Shown: positions 33,436 to 47,332 of the stretch, in pieces
Layout: each line of letters begins with the position of its first letter
Numbering within the stretch: the stretch's first letter is position 1
Source of the DNA: Theobroma cacao
Taxonomy: Eukaryota; Streptophyta; Magnoliopsida; Malvales; Malvaceae
Length of the DNA stretch: 64,000 nucleotides
Reading direction: 5' to 3'
NCBI RefSeq assembly: GCF_000208745.1
Contig: NC_030854.1
Coordinates: forward strand, 8,148,658-8,212,657
The notes under the pieces: model-generated
What the model was told of the DNA's origin: nothing
What the model saw: only the letters and a program-made list of their open reading frames with translations
The model's database searches: none
Translations under genes and position numbers: made by a program

Positions 33436-36400
33436 ATGGCTTGCTCCGCTGCTTCAACCACCACAGCTCTCATTTCCTCAAACCCTAGGTCTTTCTCCGC
33501 CAAATCTAAGCCCATCTCTCAATCCCTTACTCTCCCCAATTCCTTCTCCGGTGTCCGTGCCCCTCTCCTTTCTCGGGTCGCCCGCTCCGTTTCATTCTCC
33601 CGCACTTCCCATTCTCGGAAGAGCTTGGTCGTCAAAGCCAGCGTATTTTGCTTTCCATTATCTCCTTTATTTCCATTGTTCTGTTTTTTTACTCTTTTTT
33701 CCCATTTGTTCGAGTAATTTGAAAAATGGTGGTACTGTGGAGGGGTAGACTGCAATGTGACGCATAATTAATTCAACTGGTTATTTTATGAATGCTGAGT
33801 GCGAACCATTGAAAGCAGAATTTATTAGGATGTTTCCAGGCTTTAGCTTTGCTTACTGAAAATGTTTTTCATTTTAAAAAGGAATTGATTAGAATGTAGT
33901 TAAGAATGGAAATTTAGAACCACTTTTGATTTGAAAGGAAGATGAAAATTTTGAGTATAATGAGTGTAGTTATTAAATTGTTCGTGCAATAAATTTGGAT
34001 CTTTGACTCCATTGATAAAGCAAAATGGGAAGGTAAAGCTAATTCCATTGGTAAATTTTGTTGAGAACCAAATGAAAATGGCTATTTATATCATTTGAAG
34101 TTTGTAAATGAATTAGTATGTTTAAAATCAATTATTTTGTTGATTTCAACAAGAAAAGGAGGGAGCAAATTACAAATGTTAAATGATTTTTTTTTTAAAT
34201 AAGTCATGATATTTGTTTATTCTAAACAAACACTGAATGATTTGATGGCACAGTAATGGTTTATGGTCATCTTCTGTTTCTGTATCTGCATAATTTCTTA
34301 TAAATGACTCGGTTTCTTATTTCATGCATCTTCTTGCAGAGTGAGCTTCCACTGGTGGGAAATACTGCTCCCGATTTTGAGGCAGAGGCTGTCTTTGATC
34401 AGGAATTCATTAAGGTACTTTGCGTGGATGTTTTTTCTAAAGTATATTTAGGCACTTACTTTTTTTTCCAATTTTATTCTAAATGGTGCATTATTGTTTC
34501 AGGTCAAGCTCTCTGAATACATTGGGAAGAAATATGTGATTCTCTTCTTCTATCCATTGGACTTTACATTTGTTTGCCCCACAGGTTTGTTTGATTCTTA
34601 ACTAGGCTGAAGTTTTCATGATATTAGATTCTGATTCTTACTTCCACCTCCCCAAAATTGTTCCTGCTTGCAGAGATTACTGCTTTCAGTGACCGCTATG
34701 AAGAATTTGAAAAGTTAAACACAGAAATATTAGGTGTTTCTATTGACAGTGTGGTAAGTTCCTTGTTGCCAAAAGAAGGTGAAAGAAAAACTTGTATATT
34801 TCATCCCAGCTGTGTCCAATTGTTATATTAAAAAATTTGAATATTTCTTTTCCCATAACAAAAATCTTACAGGCACAACAGAGTATTAAATGAATGCTTT
34901 CATCTTCAAATTAAGTGTCTTGCTAGTTGCTTATGCATGGAGGTGGCAATTGACTTTCTGCTCTGATCAGGCTCTGATTGTTGACTCTTTGTAGTTAATT
35001 CAGGATGGTTAGGGTAGCGTTTTGAACAGATTGAGCAGATCATTTACTTTTTTGTCAATTTTTGCCACATTCACTCTGCTATCATTTAGCAATCTTGTTC
35101 AAGTTAATTGGGTTCTGGCTGTTGACTTTTTTGAATAAATTGGGTTGGGTTTCTGGTTGAGTTACTGTTTGCCTTGTGTAGCCTATATAACAATGTTATT
35201 TATGCTTGGCTTTCATTACTTATTTTAAAGATACATGGCTTTAGTGATTTGCAATTTTGCATTGCTTATCTCATCACTGAAGTGGACCTATAGTAATGTC
35301 ACAAAGTTGCACATTGTCTCACCAAAGGTTGTTAACATGTCTATCTACATTGTGTTACAGAATACTCCTTTTCCGCATTAATCAATGTTGCTAGTGTACT
35401 GTATTCCAAGTATTTTGTGCAGTAATTGTCTTATCTATTCTTCTGATATCACTACGTTTTATGCTCACAACTATAGAAGAATTTGTAGTAGCAGTGATGA
35501 ATGCTAAGGGGGTTTTTTGACCTAGGTGAAATGCTAAGTTTTGGCAAGTTTCAGAGTGGATCAAAAGAGATGTTTATAGGAAAGGAAAATCAATAGAGCT
35601 TGTTGTTCTTCTAGTTGCAAACAAGCTCTGCATTGACGGTGTATTAGTGATATGCAAACAATTTTATATTTGTTACTTTATACCATCTGGAAAGTTGCAT
35701 AATAAATGCTGCTTATTGGCTTATGTATTATGTAAAAGTGGATACTACTAAAGGATGAGGTTTTGGTGGATGTATGTGGTGTTATAGATTAGATTACAGT
35801 AATCTGTGCAGTATAACAAAGCATTAATATGTTTGGTTGTGCATCTGCATTTGTAATTTTGTGATGAAGTTTGCATTGTTGCTTTGTAACTTAGATTATG
35901 TTTTTGGATTTCAAGGCAAATAAAACTTAATCTCAACTTATTCTTTATGCAGTTTTCACACCTTGCCTGGGTTCAAACAGATAGGAAGTCTGGTGGTCTT
36001 GGTGATTTGAAGTATCCACTGATATCTGATGTCACCAAATCAATTTCCAAATCGTATGGAGTGTTGATTCCTGATCAGGTATGAGATAACCTCATGTTTG
36101 CTAGTAACTAATCCTGGATGAGCAAACTGTCATTTCTTCTTTAATTCTTTGAATATGTTGCGTGGAAGAATATTGCATATAATGTTCTTTAGTTTTTCCT
36201 TTGGCAATTATGGGGATATGTCCATGGCTGGCTGGACTGTCACCCAAGGGGTGTGTACTTGACTGCACAGCTGAAGGCTCGTGATTAAGTTCTGCTCATA
36301 CATACGTCTATATATGTGTATGTGTATGTGTATGTGTTCCTTATCGAAATTAATTTGTGGAATATAACTGTTTTTAGTGTTTGGTAAGCCCAGAAAATCA

Positions 36401-37728
36401 TGGTCAAAAGATATGGTTTTTTTGTTCAAATAGAAAACTCATAAAAGTTTTTCAAAAACAACTTGACAAGTTGAGATCAGGAAGTTATTTTCCAGACACA
36501 TACCATCTCAGATATTCTCTTTTCATGCTCCTCTATGATCCCAGCTGAAATTTTGACTGAATGGATTTCAATTTCATGGTGTTTTAAAAGTGGGTTTTGC
36601 TTGTGGTGCAATCGGCCAACATAGAGTCTTCGTGCTTCATTCAAAATCTTATATATATTTTGTAAAAAGGCAAAACATATTCTCTTAAAAGAAGTTTTTG
36701 GTTTTGTTTGAATATAGACTAAATGATTGTAACCTGTAATTCTCAACTTGTATTGCTTTGGTTTTTAGCAGATTGAATATTTTCCGAAGATATGTTTTCT
36801 TTCCAACCTGTGTCATAATGCCTTATGCTATGTTCAAACCTTTTCTATAATTTGCTAACATGATTGTAGTACATATATGTATAGTAGACCCAGTAGATTC
36901 ATATTTGGATTTATTGAATTTTCAGTTTTCCATAGGGTTGTGTTATATAAATTAAGGTTAGCTCAGAAGTTTATGTAACACTGAAGCTATTCATTGAATC
37001 ATTGCCAATGTTGGTATTGCTTTATTGTTAATAATGCTTGTTGGGTTACCTATATGACGCTACCTTACTGGTCAATGATCAACATGTTGATACCAAGGAT
37101 ATTAACTATCCTAGCTTCCTATTAGTTTCAACATAGGGGCTTTAGGTTTGGCAAAAGCTTGATGTTAGATTTCTTGAAATAGATTCAGTAAGTTCAGGAA
37201 TTATCCAGATAAATGGCATGCATGCATCTGTGATACTATGACTTATTATTTAAATTGTTTGGATTGATTATCTTTGTCTTAACTATACCCAGTGAGCACT
37301 TGTTTATTGCAAATATGATATGTACCATACTGCATCTGTTACAAGTTCACTTTGGATGTCAGGGAATTGCATTGAGAGGGCTTTTCATTATCGATAAGGA
37401 GGGAGTTATCCAGCACTCTACTATCAACAACCTTGCCATTGGACGGAGTGTTGATGAAACGATGAGGACACTTCAGGTAATCGTAATATTTTACAAGCAT
37501 GGTACTGCAATGGACAGAAGAGTTAAAACTTAAGATTCTGCATGTTACTTTATGTTGAAAGTTTCTTTTTCCACATGTATTAATTTGTCATTAATTTTTT
37601 GCTTCCTGCAGGCCTTGCAGTATGTGCAGGAAAACCCAGATGAAGTTTGCCCAGCTGGGTGGAAGCCCGGAGAGAAATCCATGAAACCGGACCCAAAGCT
37701 CAGCAAGGAGTACTTTGCCGCAATTTGA
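33436..37728 (+). CDS. BAS1: chloroplast 2-Cys peroxiredoxin (BAS1-type)
   Basis: Seven exons: 33436-33642, 34340-34414, 34503-34584, 34674-34753, 35953-36078, 37363-37476 and 37612-37728. All introns are GT-AG and all joins keep frame, giving 266 residues, the usual length. Residues 1 to about 65 are Ser/Arg-rich with few acids, a plastid transit peptide. The mature enzyme starts near [15 protein letters not shown]. The peroxidatic Cys is in DFTFVCPTE and the resolving Cys in [11 protein letters not shown]. The [10 protein letters not shown] (GGLG) and KEYFAAI (YF) motifs mark the overoxidation-sensitive typical 2-Cys class. It reduces peroxides in the stroma, using NTRC or thioredoxins as electron donors (family knowledge). 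Paralogue A or B cannot be told from this window. No defect seen. Confidence 0.95.
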
Positions 37729-39870
37729 GGGTGTGTATCTGTTGTATCCTTGGGAGTTTGTCTAAATGAGTTTTGTTTCTATGTATCTGTTATCAATCGC
37801 GAGCTTTGGGTAGCAATGTCTGGGGGAATAATCACCTGTGGATTGGGCCTATGCATTTATATAGAAAACGCAATTATCTTCTTTTGGTTTTAACCCACTT
37901 CCTATTAAACACGTCTCGAAGCATAATCAGACTCGACCCGGGGAGCAATGGGCTTTGGCCCACTGGCTCACATGCTTCCACTTTATTCGGGATCTTAGCA
38001 GAAACCAAGTAATATGATGGGAGGAGTCAGAAAGGAAACAAATGGACCTCCTTGGACATTTAGAAATTTTCTTTTATTGTCCATAGAAGGCCGGTGGATA
38101 AAGAAGAGAAATTGCCGAGAACCATGACTGCCGGAGGTTTTTTAACCTTTAAATGTTGAATGAGATGGAGGGAATAAAATTGACTATTTGTCTCTATTTA
38201 GTTGTTGTTTACCAGTTTGGCAATACTTGAAGAATAAGAGAAGCATCTTTTCCTGCACTCTGCAGCATTCAGCTATAAGTTAATAACTAAAAGAATTGAA
38301 AGAAACTTAACTATCCCATTATAATTACAGATCAGCCGATATTGACAGGCCATTTTCTAAAACGACGAGGTTAGCTTCCCATAGAAACTCGGAGATCTAG
38401 ACCTCTCGCCTGTTGGATTCTGTCTGTTTAATTTTCTTCTATTCTTCCAAGTAAATCACAACCCTAGACAGGGTTGACCATATTTTGGCTGACTGCAAAA
38501 GAATCTTGATATGGGATTTACACAGATCTAATCTTAAGTAATCAAGATGCCATCAGTTGGATCAACAACCAATCATGTGTCTCACGTTATATTCATTATA
38601 ATATGGTAGGTTCATCACAACCCATTTCTCCCCAAAATGTGGACATTATTGTTTCAAAAAAAAAAAAACATTGTTTTTAGTTGGTTGTTAAGGGTTGCTA
38701 TGCTAAGTCATTGCATGGATTATGCTTCTAATTATTTCATTTATTATCCATATCAATACCACTTCTAATGATCCAAACATGATTTCGTTCAAATAATTTT
38801 GGAATCATGCTGACATTAGGGTTCTTTATTAGAACATGCTCTACTACTCAACTTAATTATAAAAACTTAAGGGAGTATTATAATTCAAGGAATTGGATGA
38901 TAACAGGACGTGGAATTTGAAGTGTGGTACTCTTTCAATACCTTTGAACATAAACAAACAGGGAAAGAAACTTAAAAAAAAAGGAAAAGGACTTAGAAAT
39001 GGGATCATCATTAAGAAGTTAAAAGTCATCAAGATGTTTTGATCCGTACCGCATATTATGATTGGAGTATCATGGTGGATGTGAGAATGAATAAGTTAAA
39101 ATATTAAGCATAAGCATGAGTAACAAGTCAAAATTATCAAAATATAAACACCTAGGGTTTTAGGGTGGATATATTCAAAGTATATATGAACAATTGGACT
39201 TTAGCTAAAGTGTACCTCTACCATTAATTTTATTCGGCTTAAGCCAAGACTTACATAACCTACTGCAAATGCTAAATCCCAATAATAATTTCAATTAACT
39301 GGCAATTAGATTTTATGAGCGTGTAAATTTTGAAAAATTTTCAATACGAGTAGACACTTTTATTATGTATAAAAGAAGATTATCTCTCCCATTTCTTTGT
39401 TATAACTTGCTTGAGAATGACATAGCTTTAAACATTTGATGAATATATTATCTTTCTTTTTTTAATTATGAAAGGGTAAGATTCCCTTGAACCACATTTC
39501 ATGTTTCATCAAATTTTATCCATCTATCTTGATATAAATGGGTATATGCTAAATTTACAAATCAAACATTATTTATTTGCAAACATCAACATGCAATGTA
39601 AAGTCGTTTATCCCATTTCCACATAATAATGACAGAAAAGAAGATTGACAAGATCATGTTTTCTTGACCACTCGTGCCCTAATTCTTACATGTGAAAGGA
39701 ACAACATCGTAGTCCCATATGCCATACCCAAAAAATGTCTAGTCCAACCAATAACATGCATGTCATACGATCTTGTCTAGTCACTGAAAAAGGAACATCT
39801 GAATTTTAACATGATTTATGGGGGAGAATTGACGGATTTGTTTCCTATGGTTGACTCTTCAAATAATCTC

Positions 39871-39929
39871 TTTCTATGCCCTAATTAGTATAACATGATT
39901 TATGGAAGAGAATAATTAGGGCATAGAAA
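39871..39929. repeat. 17-bp perfect inverted repeat with 25-nt loop
   Basis: Arms tttctatgccctaatta (39871-39887) and its exact reverse complement (39913-39929). Surrounding phrases also recur directly: taacatgatttatggRRgagaat at about 39809 and 39890, and a ttcctaYggttRactc phrase near 39842 and 39951. Confidence 0.8.
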
Positions 39930-40734
39930 CATCTTAATTAACATGCTTGCTTTCCTACGGTTAACTCCTTAAAAATCTCTTCCTTTTAATCAAATATTAA
40001 AATTAGTATAATTTTATGCTCACATTTTTTAGTGTTACCTATATATATTAAGCATATTCAATTAGAGCTCACATATGATTAGGGTGAGTTCTAACCTCCA
40101 TTCTCTCAATTATGATTGGGATAACATTACTCATTTTTTTCACTTTTTTTTTTCCTTATAATTTGTCCCTTCTGATATTGTAAGAATAATTTATAACATA
40201 ACTTAAGGTGGAGTTTATCATCCCTTCTTAGACAAATAAAAGGAATGATTATCTGTTGTAATCATGAGCTTTGAATTTGAGTATTTCAATTAAATTTTAT
40301 ATTGGAGGGATCAGAAGATTAACTCATTCACTAAGGCAGAAGATTTTTACATAATTGCCATGAGTTCGTGACTTTGTAACAAGTGGGCCCATTGATGAGC
40401 CAATTCAAAAAGTGGGGCCCATAAGTGGAAACCCATCCGGTCCACTCCCAAGAGACACGCGTTTTTCTTAAAATACTTGATAAAAAAAACGCGTCTGCAT
40501 TGCGTCTTTATCAGCATTGACCGCCGACACACCACCGCACAAACAAGTGCCTATATTAAAAATTGTAGTATCTAAATAAAAATAATTAGAATAATATGAT
40601 TCCTATGAAATACTTGAATGAAAATAATTAATAATTACTTTGTTAGAAAAAAGAATAATAAATAAAAAATGATAAAAAGAAAATTATTAATAAAAAAGCC
40701 TAACCATTTTGCCTTTTTATTAAATTTGATAATT

Positions 40735-41200
40735 TTAGATACTATACGAAATTAAATGGGTTTAAATTTTGGTATTATTGTGGTAATATGTTTACAACTC
40801 AAAAATATTCTTGTTTTAAGTTGAATTGATACTCTTGGCTTATACATGATATGTTTATACGCATTTAATTAATCATATTTTTTTTAAATAACCATTTAAT
40901 TAATCATATTAATAGATTTAATTGATATTACTCAACATATTTAATCTATTTAATCTCAATTATTAAATTATTAATATTTAGAATACAAAATTACTTGTTA
41001 TTCATGCTTAAATAAGTAAATTATGTTTAAATGGGTTATCCTCATTATGTCTAATTAGATTAATCATGTCTCAATGAGTTAATTGTATTGTGTCTAAATA
41101 TGTTTCAAAACATATTAATCATATTTAAATGTGTTGATAGTAACATATTGTGTAACTCGTGTAATAAACTGGACATGCTCGTGTCGAAGATATTGACAAG
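40735..41200. mobile_element. possible eroded copy of the hAT family
   Basis: Contains repeated attaatcatgttt / aaatgtgtt / gtgtctaa phrases like the subterminal motifs of the two clear hAT copies at 31397 and 61524. I could not find its terminal repeats or a target duplication, so this is only a suggestion. Confidence 0.25.
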
Positions 41201-42964
41201 ATTAATTAACTGTATTATATTTGTGTTATTTCATTTATCAATTATACATTTACCCTTACACAACAACATTAAAACCAACACACACAAAGTATCAACCCTA
41301 TTTTCCACCAATTTAAATATAACGAGTAAAAAATGTTGGATAATCTCCAAACAATAACTTCACTAAACATTTTATTTACCATTGAACATATATTACCTAT
41401 GTTAATTATCAAATTTTCTAATAAAATTTAAAAATGTCACCTTCATTATAAAGTACAAAAGACAAATTTTCAATTTTTATTGTTATGATTAGCTTCAAAA
41501 AAAAAAAATTATTGTTATTAAATTATGACCAAATGTTTGTACTTTACTTCTTTCTGTTAAAGGTGGTCAGCTACACAGTGGTGAGAAAGCCAATCCGAGG
41601 GATGTAGATGGTACATATGTCTCATGCACGCTTCCTTAATTAGGTCAAGTTTGAAACATAATTGATTTCAATCCCATGAAACGCGTTAATGAAGATTGGG
41701 TTAATATCTAATTTTGTCTTCTTAACTTTACCTATGAACATTTAAAGAAAATAAAATGATATACCTATTGAGTGAGGAAGAACAGATGTGAATAGTTAAT
41801 GCTAATTAATTGCTTGCAATCAGGACAACTAAAGCCTCATGGAAACGTATTTACATTGTAGTTTGAAGTAATAATGTGATATAAGATAGAAGGTGGTCTT
41901 TGGCGTTCGGCATAATCATAGGAAAATTTCTTCGAATCAAAGGATTTTCTCTTCAATATATATTCCGGAGATTAGGGATTGACTAATATTTCATGCAAGG
42001 ATTAAGGGAAACGATTTTCCAGTTGTTTGAAAATAGATACTTTGGATTGAAAAGTTGGAAAACATGGTGTGTGAAAGAGCTTGGGAGAGGGTACATTTAC
42101 TTTCTTCGAAAAACATGTTTCCCAACTTCCAAAGTATCTGTTTAATTCCTTCATCACGCTTCTTCTTACTTACCAATCAAACAATTGAATTAAATATGGT
42201 ACCGTCATAAAAAGTTGATCATGATTCATGGATCCTTTCGGTTTCATTATCCCACAATTCTTTTATCTTTAGGTCATGCAAACTCCTAATCGGGGAGTCT
42301 AGAGTTAATATTTTTCAACCTATAAACACGTATTGTAGCTTACATTATTTTGGGTTTTAGCTCAAGCATCCTCTTGGACGACGACCCTCCCTATCTGTTT
42401 AGCATAAATTTGTTTTATGGAGTCCAAAATTGATAATAACCTACGAGTCTTGTATCTAAAATGAAAGGTAGTGGTTAAAAAAGTGGCATATAGAGTGTTA
42501 ACGATGAATAGATAGTCGTTTACGAGGAGAGAACTTTTTCAATCCATGAGCGTTAAGGAATAAAGAATCAATGGAAGGAATATTCAAGTCATTCCATCCT
42601 ATTTTGAATTAATTTCCATACAGAAAGCATTTATCTTGCTTAGATAACTATATATATATTTATATATATATTGAGACTGAGAGAAGCTTAAAGAACTGAT
42701 GTATATAAACAAAAGTCGTAGTTAAGTCCTGAATTGATGATTTCTCCACGGTTTCACAGAGGGAAAAAGTGACGCTACATCTTTTCTCTACGGACATGTA
42801 TATATCAGACTTTTTGTGACACTGCATGCGATGGTAGGCCAAGTTCCAAAACACCACCAAAAAGTACCTGTACTCCGCTCCGGCTTGTACGGTATTAAGA
42901 CCGCATATACACTTAGTAGGCAAAACCCAAAAAAAGTAAAAGTATATAGCTGAAGCGATATTTA

Positions 42965-45900
42965 TCACGTGGTAACCCTGGATTCCGGAACGTAACTAAG
43001 TCTGTCCACTTCATCCCATACTAGTTTTGATGTTACTTCATCGTACTCTGGCTCGTAATCCTGTTTAACATAGAAAACCTTAAGTCAATGAGGTTAATTT
43101 CATTCATATGTTCAGAAGCCCATGTGAAATTGCTTTTTCAATCTCACGGAAAAGTGAGGACAAAGAAAGAATGGTCATAAAGGACACTACGGCACATATA
43201 ATAATTCTACTTAAATTAGTCTTTAGTCATGGAAATATAATTTTTCAACTTTCAAACATGTGAGTTGCCTACTCATTTTCTTTTAACTCTTTTTTATTTG
43301 CTGTTCAATATTTACCAGGAGCTGCTTACCTCCAGTTGTCTGACCAATTGTTTAGCAGTTGGGGCAGACACGATAATGCGACGTGCAGTTGGTGAAATAA
43401 AGCCTTCATCAACGGCCTTATCAATGAAAGACAACAAAGAATTGTAATATCCATCCACATTCAAGAGACCCACCTGCAAAAAGGAATATGACTTACTTTT
43501 AAATTATTGGATAAAGTATAATATCCAAGTCCATAGTATCAAACTATAATAATCTTGATTTGTCTAGTGACCTAAGACATAACACCAACACCTTCATTTG
43601 ACCAACATTTCTAGTTTTTTTTTTAAAAAAAATAGTACGTAAGAACCTTTCTCCCATTCAAACGGAGATCTTCCGATCAATTCTCAAATCATGAAAGCAC
43701 GAGCATCATTAGGTTATCAAATCTTATGCTATCTTTCCATGTGAATTCTTTTGAAGCACCACATGCATTGATTCTACGTTTTTCTTCCTAATCTGTCACA
43801 ATTTATAAAAGATATTAATCTAACAACATCGTGTCAACTTTGCTTTCAAGAGTATAGAATTCCTAAGAAAACAGCATTGTACTCAAGAAACATGACAAAT
43901 CAAACATGTAGAATCACGCTACTTAGCTTGGAGACAGGATAGAAATATATATTAATGTGAGACTAGAAACCAAGTTGAGTTCTACAACACAAAACATGAT
44001 GTCATGTGAACATATGAGTGCTGACAATAAGTGCGGGTATGATATAAGTTGAGCAACAAATATTTTAAGGTGAAAAATCCATTCGTTTATATTTTAGGGC
44101 CAGGCCACATGATTCTATACTTGACACCTTCAATTATTTTCTCTGGAACAAACCACCAATGCCTTGATTCGATTTTTACCACTTACAAGGAAAATTGTTA
44201 TTTAGTTAGTTTTAGGCAGCTATTTGCAAATATCTTTTCCTACCATCACAAAAACCACCTACCAATTTCGATCCGAGACCAAATTCTTATCTGTCATCAA
44301 CTATACCATCATACTCAATGATTGACATAACTAAACAAACGACGGAAACACAGAATATTTCTTACAGGTTTACGATGAATTCCCAGCTGAGCCCATGTAA
44401 TAACTTCCAGCAGTTCTTCAAGGGTGCCATAACCACCTGATATTTTAATAAAACATTAGTACTGTTTGAGCATTCCAAGCCAAGCATTCTAATAAATTAT
44501 AATGTGATGAAAACACCTATGGTTATTTGGGACACATCCTGATCAAGGGATTAAATACAGACTGACAAAATATAAGAATAAGAGAGAGATATACCACAAA
44601 TCAAATAGAATGCATACCGGGTAGCGCAATGAAGGCATCAGCCTGTCGTGCCATTTCAGCTTTCCTTTGGTGCATATCAGATACAGCCCTTACTTCTCCA
44701 ACAGTCTCACCAGTAATCTGCAACAAGACCCCATGTTTCCAACAGATTATCAGTAACACCTTCCGCTTAAAATTCCACAAAAAGTTACTAAATTAGTAAA
44801 AACAAGATCACATTTTACAAAGAAGTAAGAAATTAAAAAATCAGATCTCCACTAAGCAACAAGTCACTGAAGCAACTAACTGCCTAGTGTTATCAACACA
44901 CAGCTAACAGAAAACCAAGTAACAAGCTTTTAATTGCACTCAGCTTTCAGATATTGACAATTTGCTTTTGCTTTATCATCGGATTCCGCAAGCCATTAGT
45001 TCTATCAATAGGCTACATAATTTGACAGTTACAGCGGGATAGCTACATACACTATCATATGTATTATCAATTCCAGCCATGGCTTTTGTAAATGATGGAT
45101 TTCATGGGAAATAGATATCAGAATAACATTGCAGACAACTCGGAACAAGTTGGAGATTTGATTCAAGGCTCTGAATTTTACCTCTCTAGGCATCAAGGTC
45201 CTTGGAATAACACTGCAAAATCCAACAAGCATAAATCAGTATTATTCTAAAACGATAACGTTAATTTTATTATACTTATGGTAAAAAAAGACATAAACTA
45301 ATAAGGAATGTACTACTAGATGTAATCTTGCTTCCAAATCTACAAGAAATTAGGCTACAATTACCAAAATTATCCTTACGGCGACACAAACTAGAGACTT
45401 CCCAGTGGCAGCAAAGTCTTTTTCAGTATAAGATGCATTCAGTTATGTTAAAAGGAGGAGCTCCAATGACTGCAAAAAGTTTCTAAGACTCTAGACTCTA
45501 CAACTTTAAAATGATTTCTAACTGGAAGTTAGAGTACAATTGTGGACTGACAATGCAAGGATCAATAGGGATTCACTTTTCCCAACCGATAAAAGCTACT
45601 CGAAAAGCCTTGTAAAAACTTTTAGTAAAGGCACTTATAGATTCTAGTTGCATGTACGAGATAACCATGTTCCTTTCTGCACAAATCCAATTAGACCACA
45701 AAAACAGAAACCTTTAACCCATTGGAATTTTTTTTTTTTTTACAAAAAAGGGACAAATCAATTCTTTCCTCTGGCCCAGCATTTGATCCCATGATGTCTG
45801 CCTTTGTTGAGAAACCCACTGCCATGGATAATTGAGAAAACTTGCATGGTTCAAGAGGGAAAAACTCTTTTAAAATATCAAATGCTCAAAACCCATTTCA

Positions 45901-45986
45901 AAGTCCCAAAAAAACAAAGATCATTACCCATCTTGGGATGAAAGAAAAAAACATGATGCTTGTCTTCTAAAACGAGAAGACCAAGA

Positions 45987-46021
<35 letters not shown>

Positions 46022-46588
46022 CAAACCCTAGAACATGGCGCCCACCATCATGAACTGCCTGAGAAACAAGACCCATCAATCCCACGCTTCCACCCCCATA
46101 CACCAAATCAATCCTTCTCTCCACCTTCAAAAACAACAAAAAATTCATAAATTGCATCGAAAACCAAACCCCATTAACACGTGTCACAAGGACATAAACG
46201 TTAATTGTTGTCTATACAAGAACAAGAACAACTGGAACATAAACAAATTGAGAAAACACTATAAAGTTGAGTGAAAAGGAACCATAAAAAAAACCCTACA
46301 AAGCGAGAGAGAGAAAGAAAGAGAGAAACATAAATATATTTTCCTGGAACCCCATAAACAAAAATCATGGAGGTTTTCTTGTACAAGTGCCAAAGTGAAG
46401 AACACGCTCAAAGGAGAGTCATGATATCAAGGCAAGCACGTTTGCTTCCCTAGGGAAAAGCAGGAGATTATGACTATTATTATTATAGATATTATAAATG
46501 TTATTCATTTTTAAGGGTTCTTAAACAAATGAAACAAAGGATCATGCAAGACGGCTGCTCAACTGACAGGCAGGTTACAGCTAGCAAG

Positions 46589-46619
<31 letters not shown>

Positions 46620-47332
46620 ATGCCAAACATAAACCCTAAACCTTCTCCCTACAGCTAATTCCCTCTACAATCATAAGCGCACGTCGAAGGCTTGATTGTT
46701 TCAACTCCCCCCACTTGAGAAGAAAGAGAAAACGAGCTCACACAAGAAAAATCATTTCTGGGATCCAAATGGAATATTCTTAAAAATATATAAATATTGC
46801 AACCATGAAGAAGAAATTAGTGTATGATTAAGGAAAGTGTTTCCCGCATCTATTGAAGAGAATTGCACCAAAACAAGAACTCCGCCATTGTATCAGATTT
46901 TCTAGAAGACAAAAGACTGAGTACTCCATGTTGAAAGCAATGAGAATTTTGGAATCTGAGAGTTGAGACTTGAGATGGAAAAATGTTGGAGTAGGCCCCA
47001 AAACAAGTACTACAAAAAGAACCGTAACAATGGAGGAAAAACACAGAGACAAGGAAAAGGGTCCACAACGGAATTGTTTTCTTCAGGAAACATTCTTCAT
47101 CGGAAGCGCTTCAAAAGTACAAAAGAAACGAAAAGAAAAAAGAAGAAGAGGAAAGAGAAGACACGTATCCCCAGAAAGAAAAGCCAATTAAAGAAAGTAA
47201 GAAAGAGTCGATTGTTTTATTTACCAGTTCCTTGCCTAACTCCACAGCAGCTTCTTGGTAGCTAGCTTTCTTCCCCGAACTGCTCCCACAAAACACACAA
47301 ATCCTCTTAAACCTGGACTTTGTCTCTTCCAT
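42965..47332 (-). CDS. LOG: LONELY GUY-type cytokinin riboside 5'-monophosphate phosphoribohydrolase
   Basis: Seven exons on the minus strand: 47332-47225, 46124-46027, 45212-45182, 44717-44618, 44436-44366, 43473-43330 and 43060-42965. All introns are GT-AG and all phases agree; the product is 215 residues, normal for LOG. Motifs: [13 protein letters not shown] at the start, [17 protein letters not shown], then the diagnostic [10 protein letters not shown] (PGGxGTxxE), [15 protein letters not shown] and a C-terminal VPES. LOG enzymes remove ribose phosphate from cytokinin nucleotides to give active free bases, in cytosol and nucleus. IHRKP where IHDKP is usual is the only oddity I noticed. 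Which LOG paralogue it is (LOG1-8) cannot be settled here. A CT tract begins about 8 nt after the exon 2 donor. Confidence 0.95.
45988..46018. repeat. (GA)n microsatellite inside LOG intron 2
   Basis: About 15 GA units. On the LOG coding strand it is a CT tract starting about 8 nt after the 5' splice site of exon 2 (donor at 46026). Confidence 0.95.
46599..46619. repeat. (CT)n microsatellite inside LOG intron 1
   Basis: About 10 CT units preceded by gtctgtctgt. No function evident. Confidence 0.9.

Larger units (their letters stand above)
37729..42964. other. intergenic region between peroxiredoxin and LOG genes
   Basis: About 5.2 kb, AT-rich. It begins with the peroxiredoxin 3' UTR and ends with the 3' flank of the minus-strand LOG gene. 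No supported gene. It contains a hairpin at 39871-39929 and a possible eroded hAT copy at 40735-41200. Confidence 0.4.

Noticed and set aside
33519..33755. Minus-strand frame over peroxiredoxin exon 1
   Set aside because: Antisense shadow of the transit-peptide exon.
46963..47265. Basic plus-strand frames over LOG exon 1 and intron 1
   Set aside because: Antisense to the LOG exon; the Lys/Arg richness comes from GA-rich DNA.
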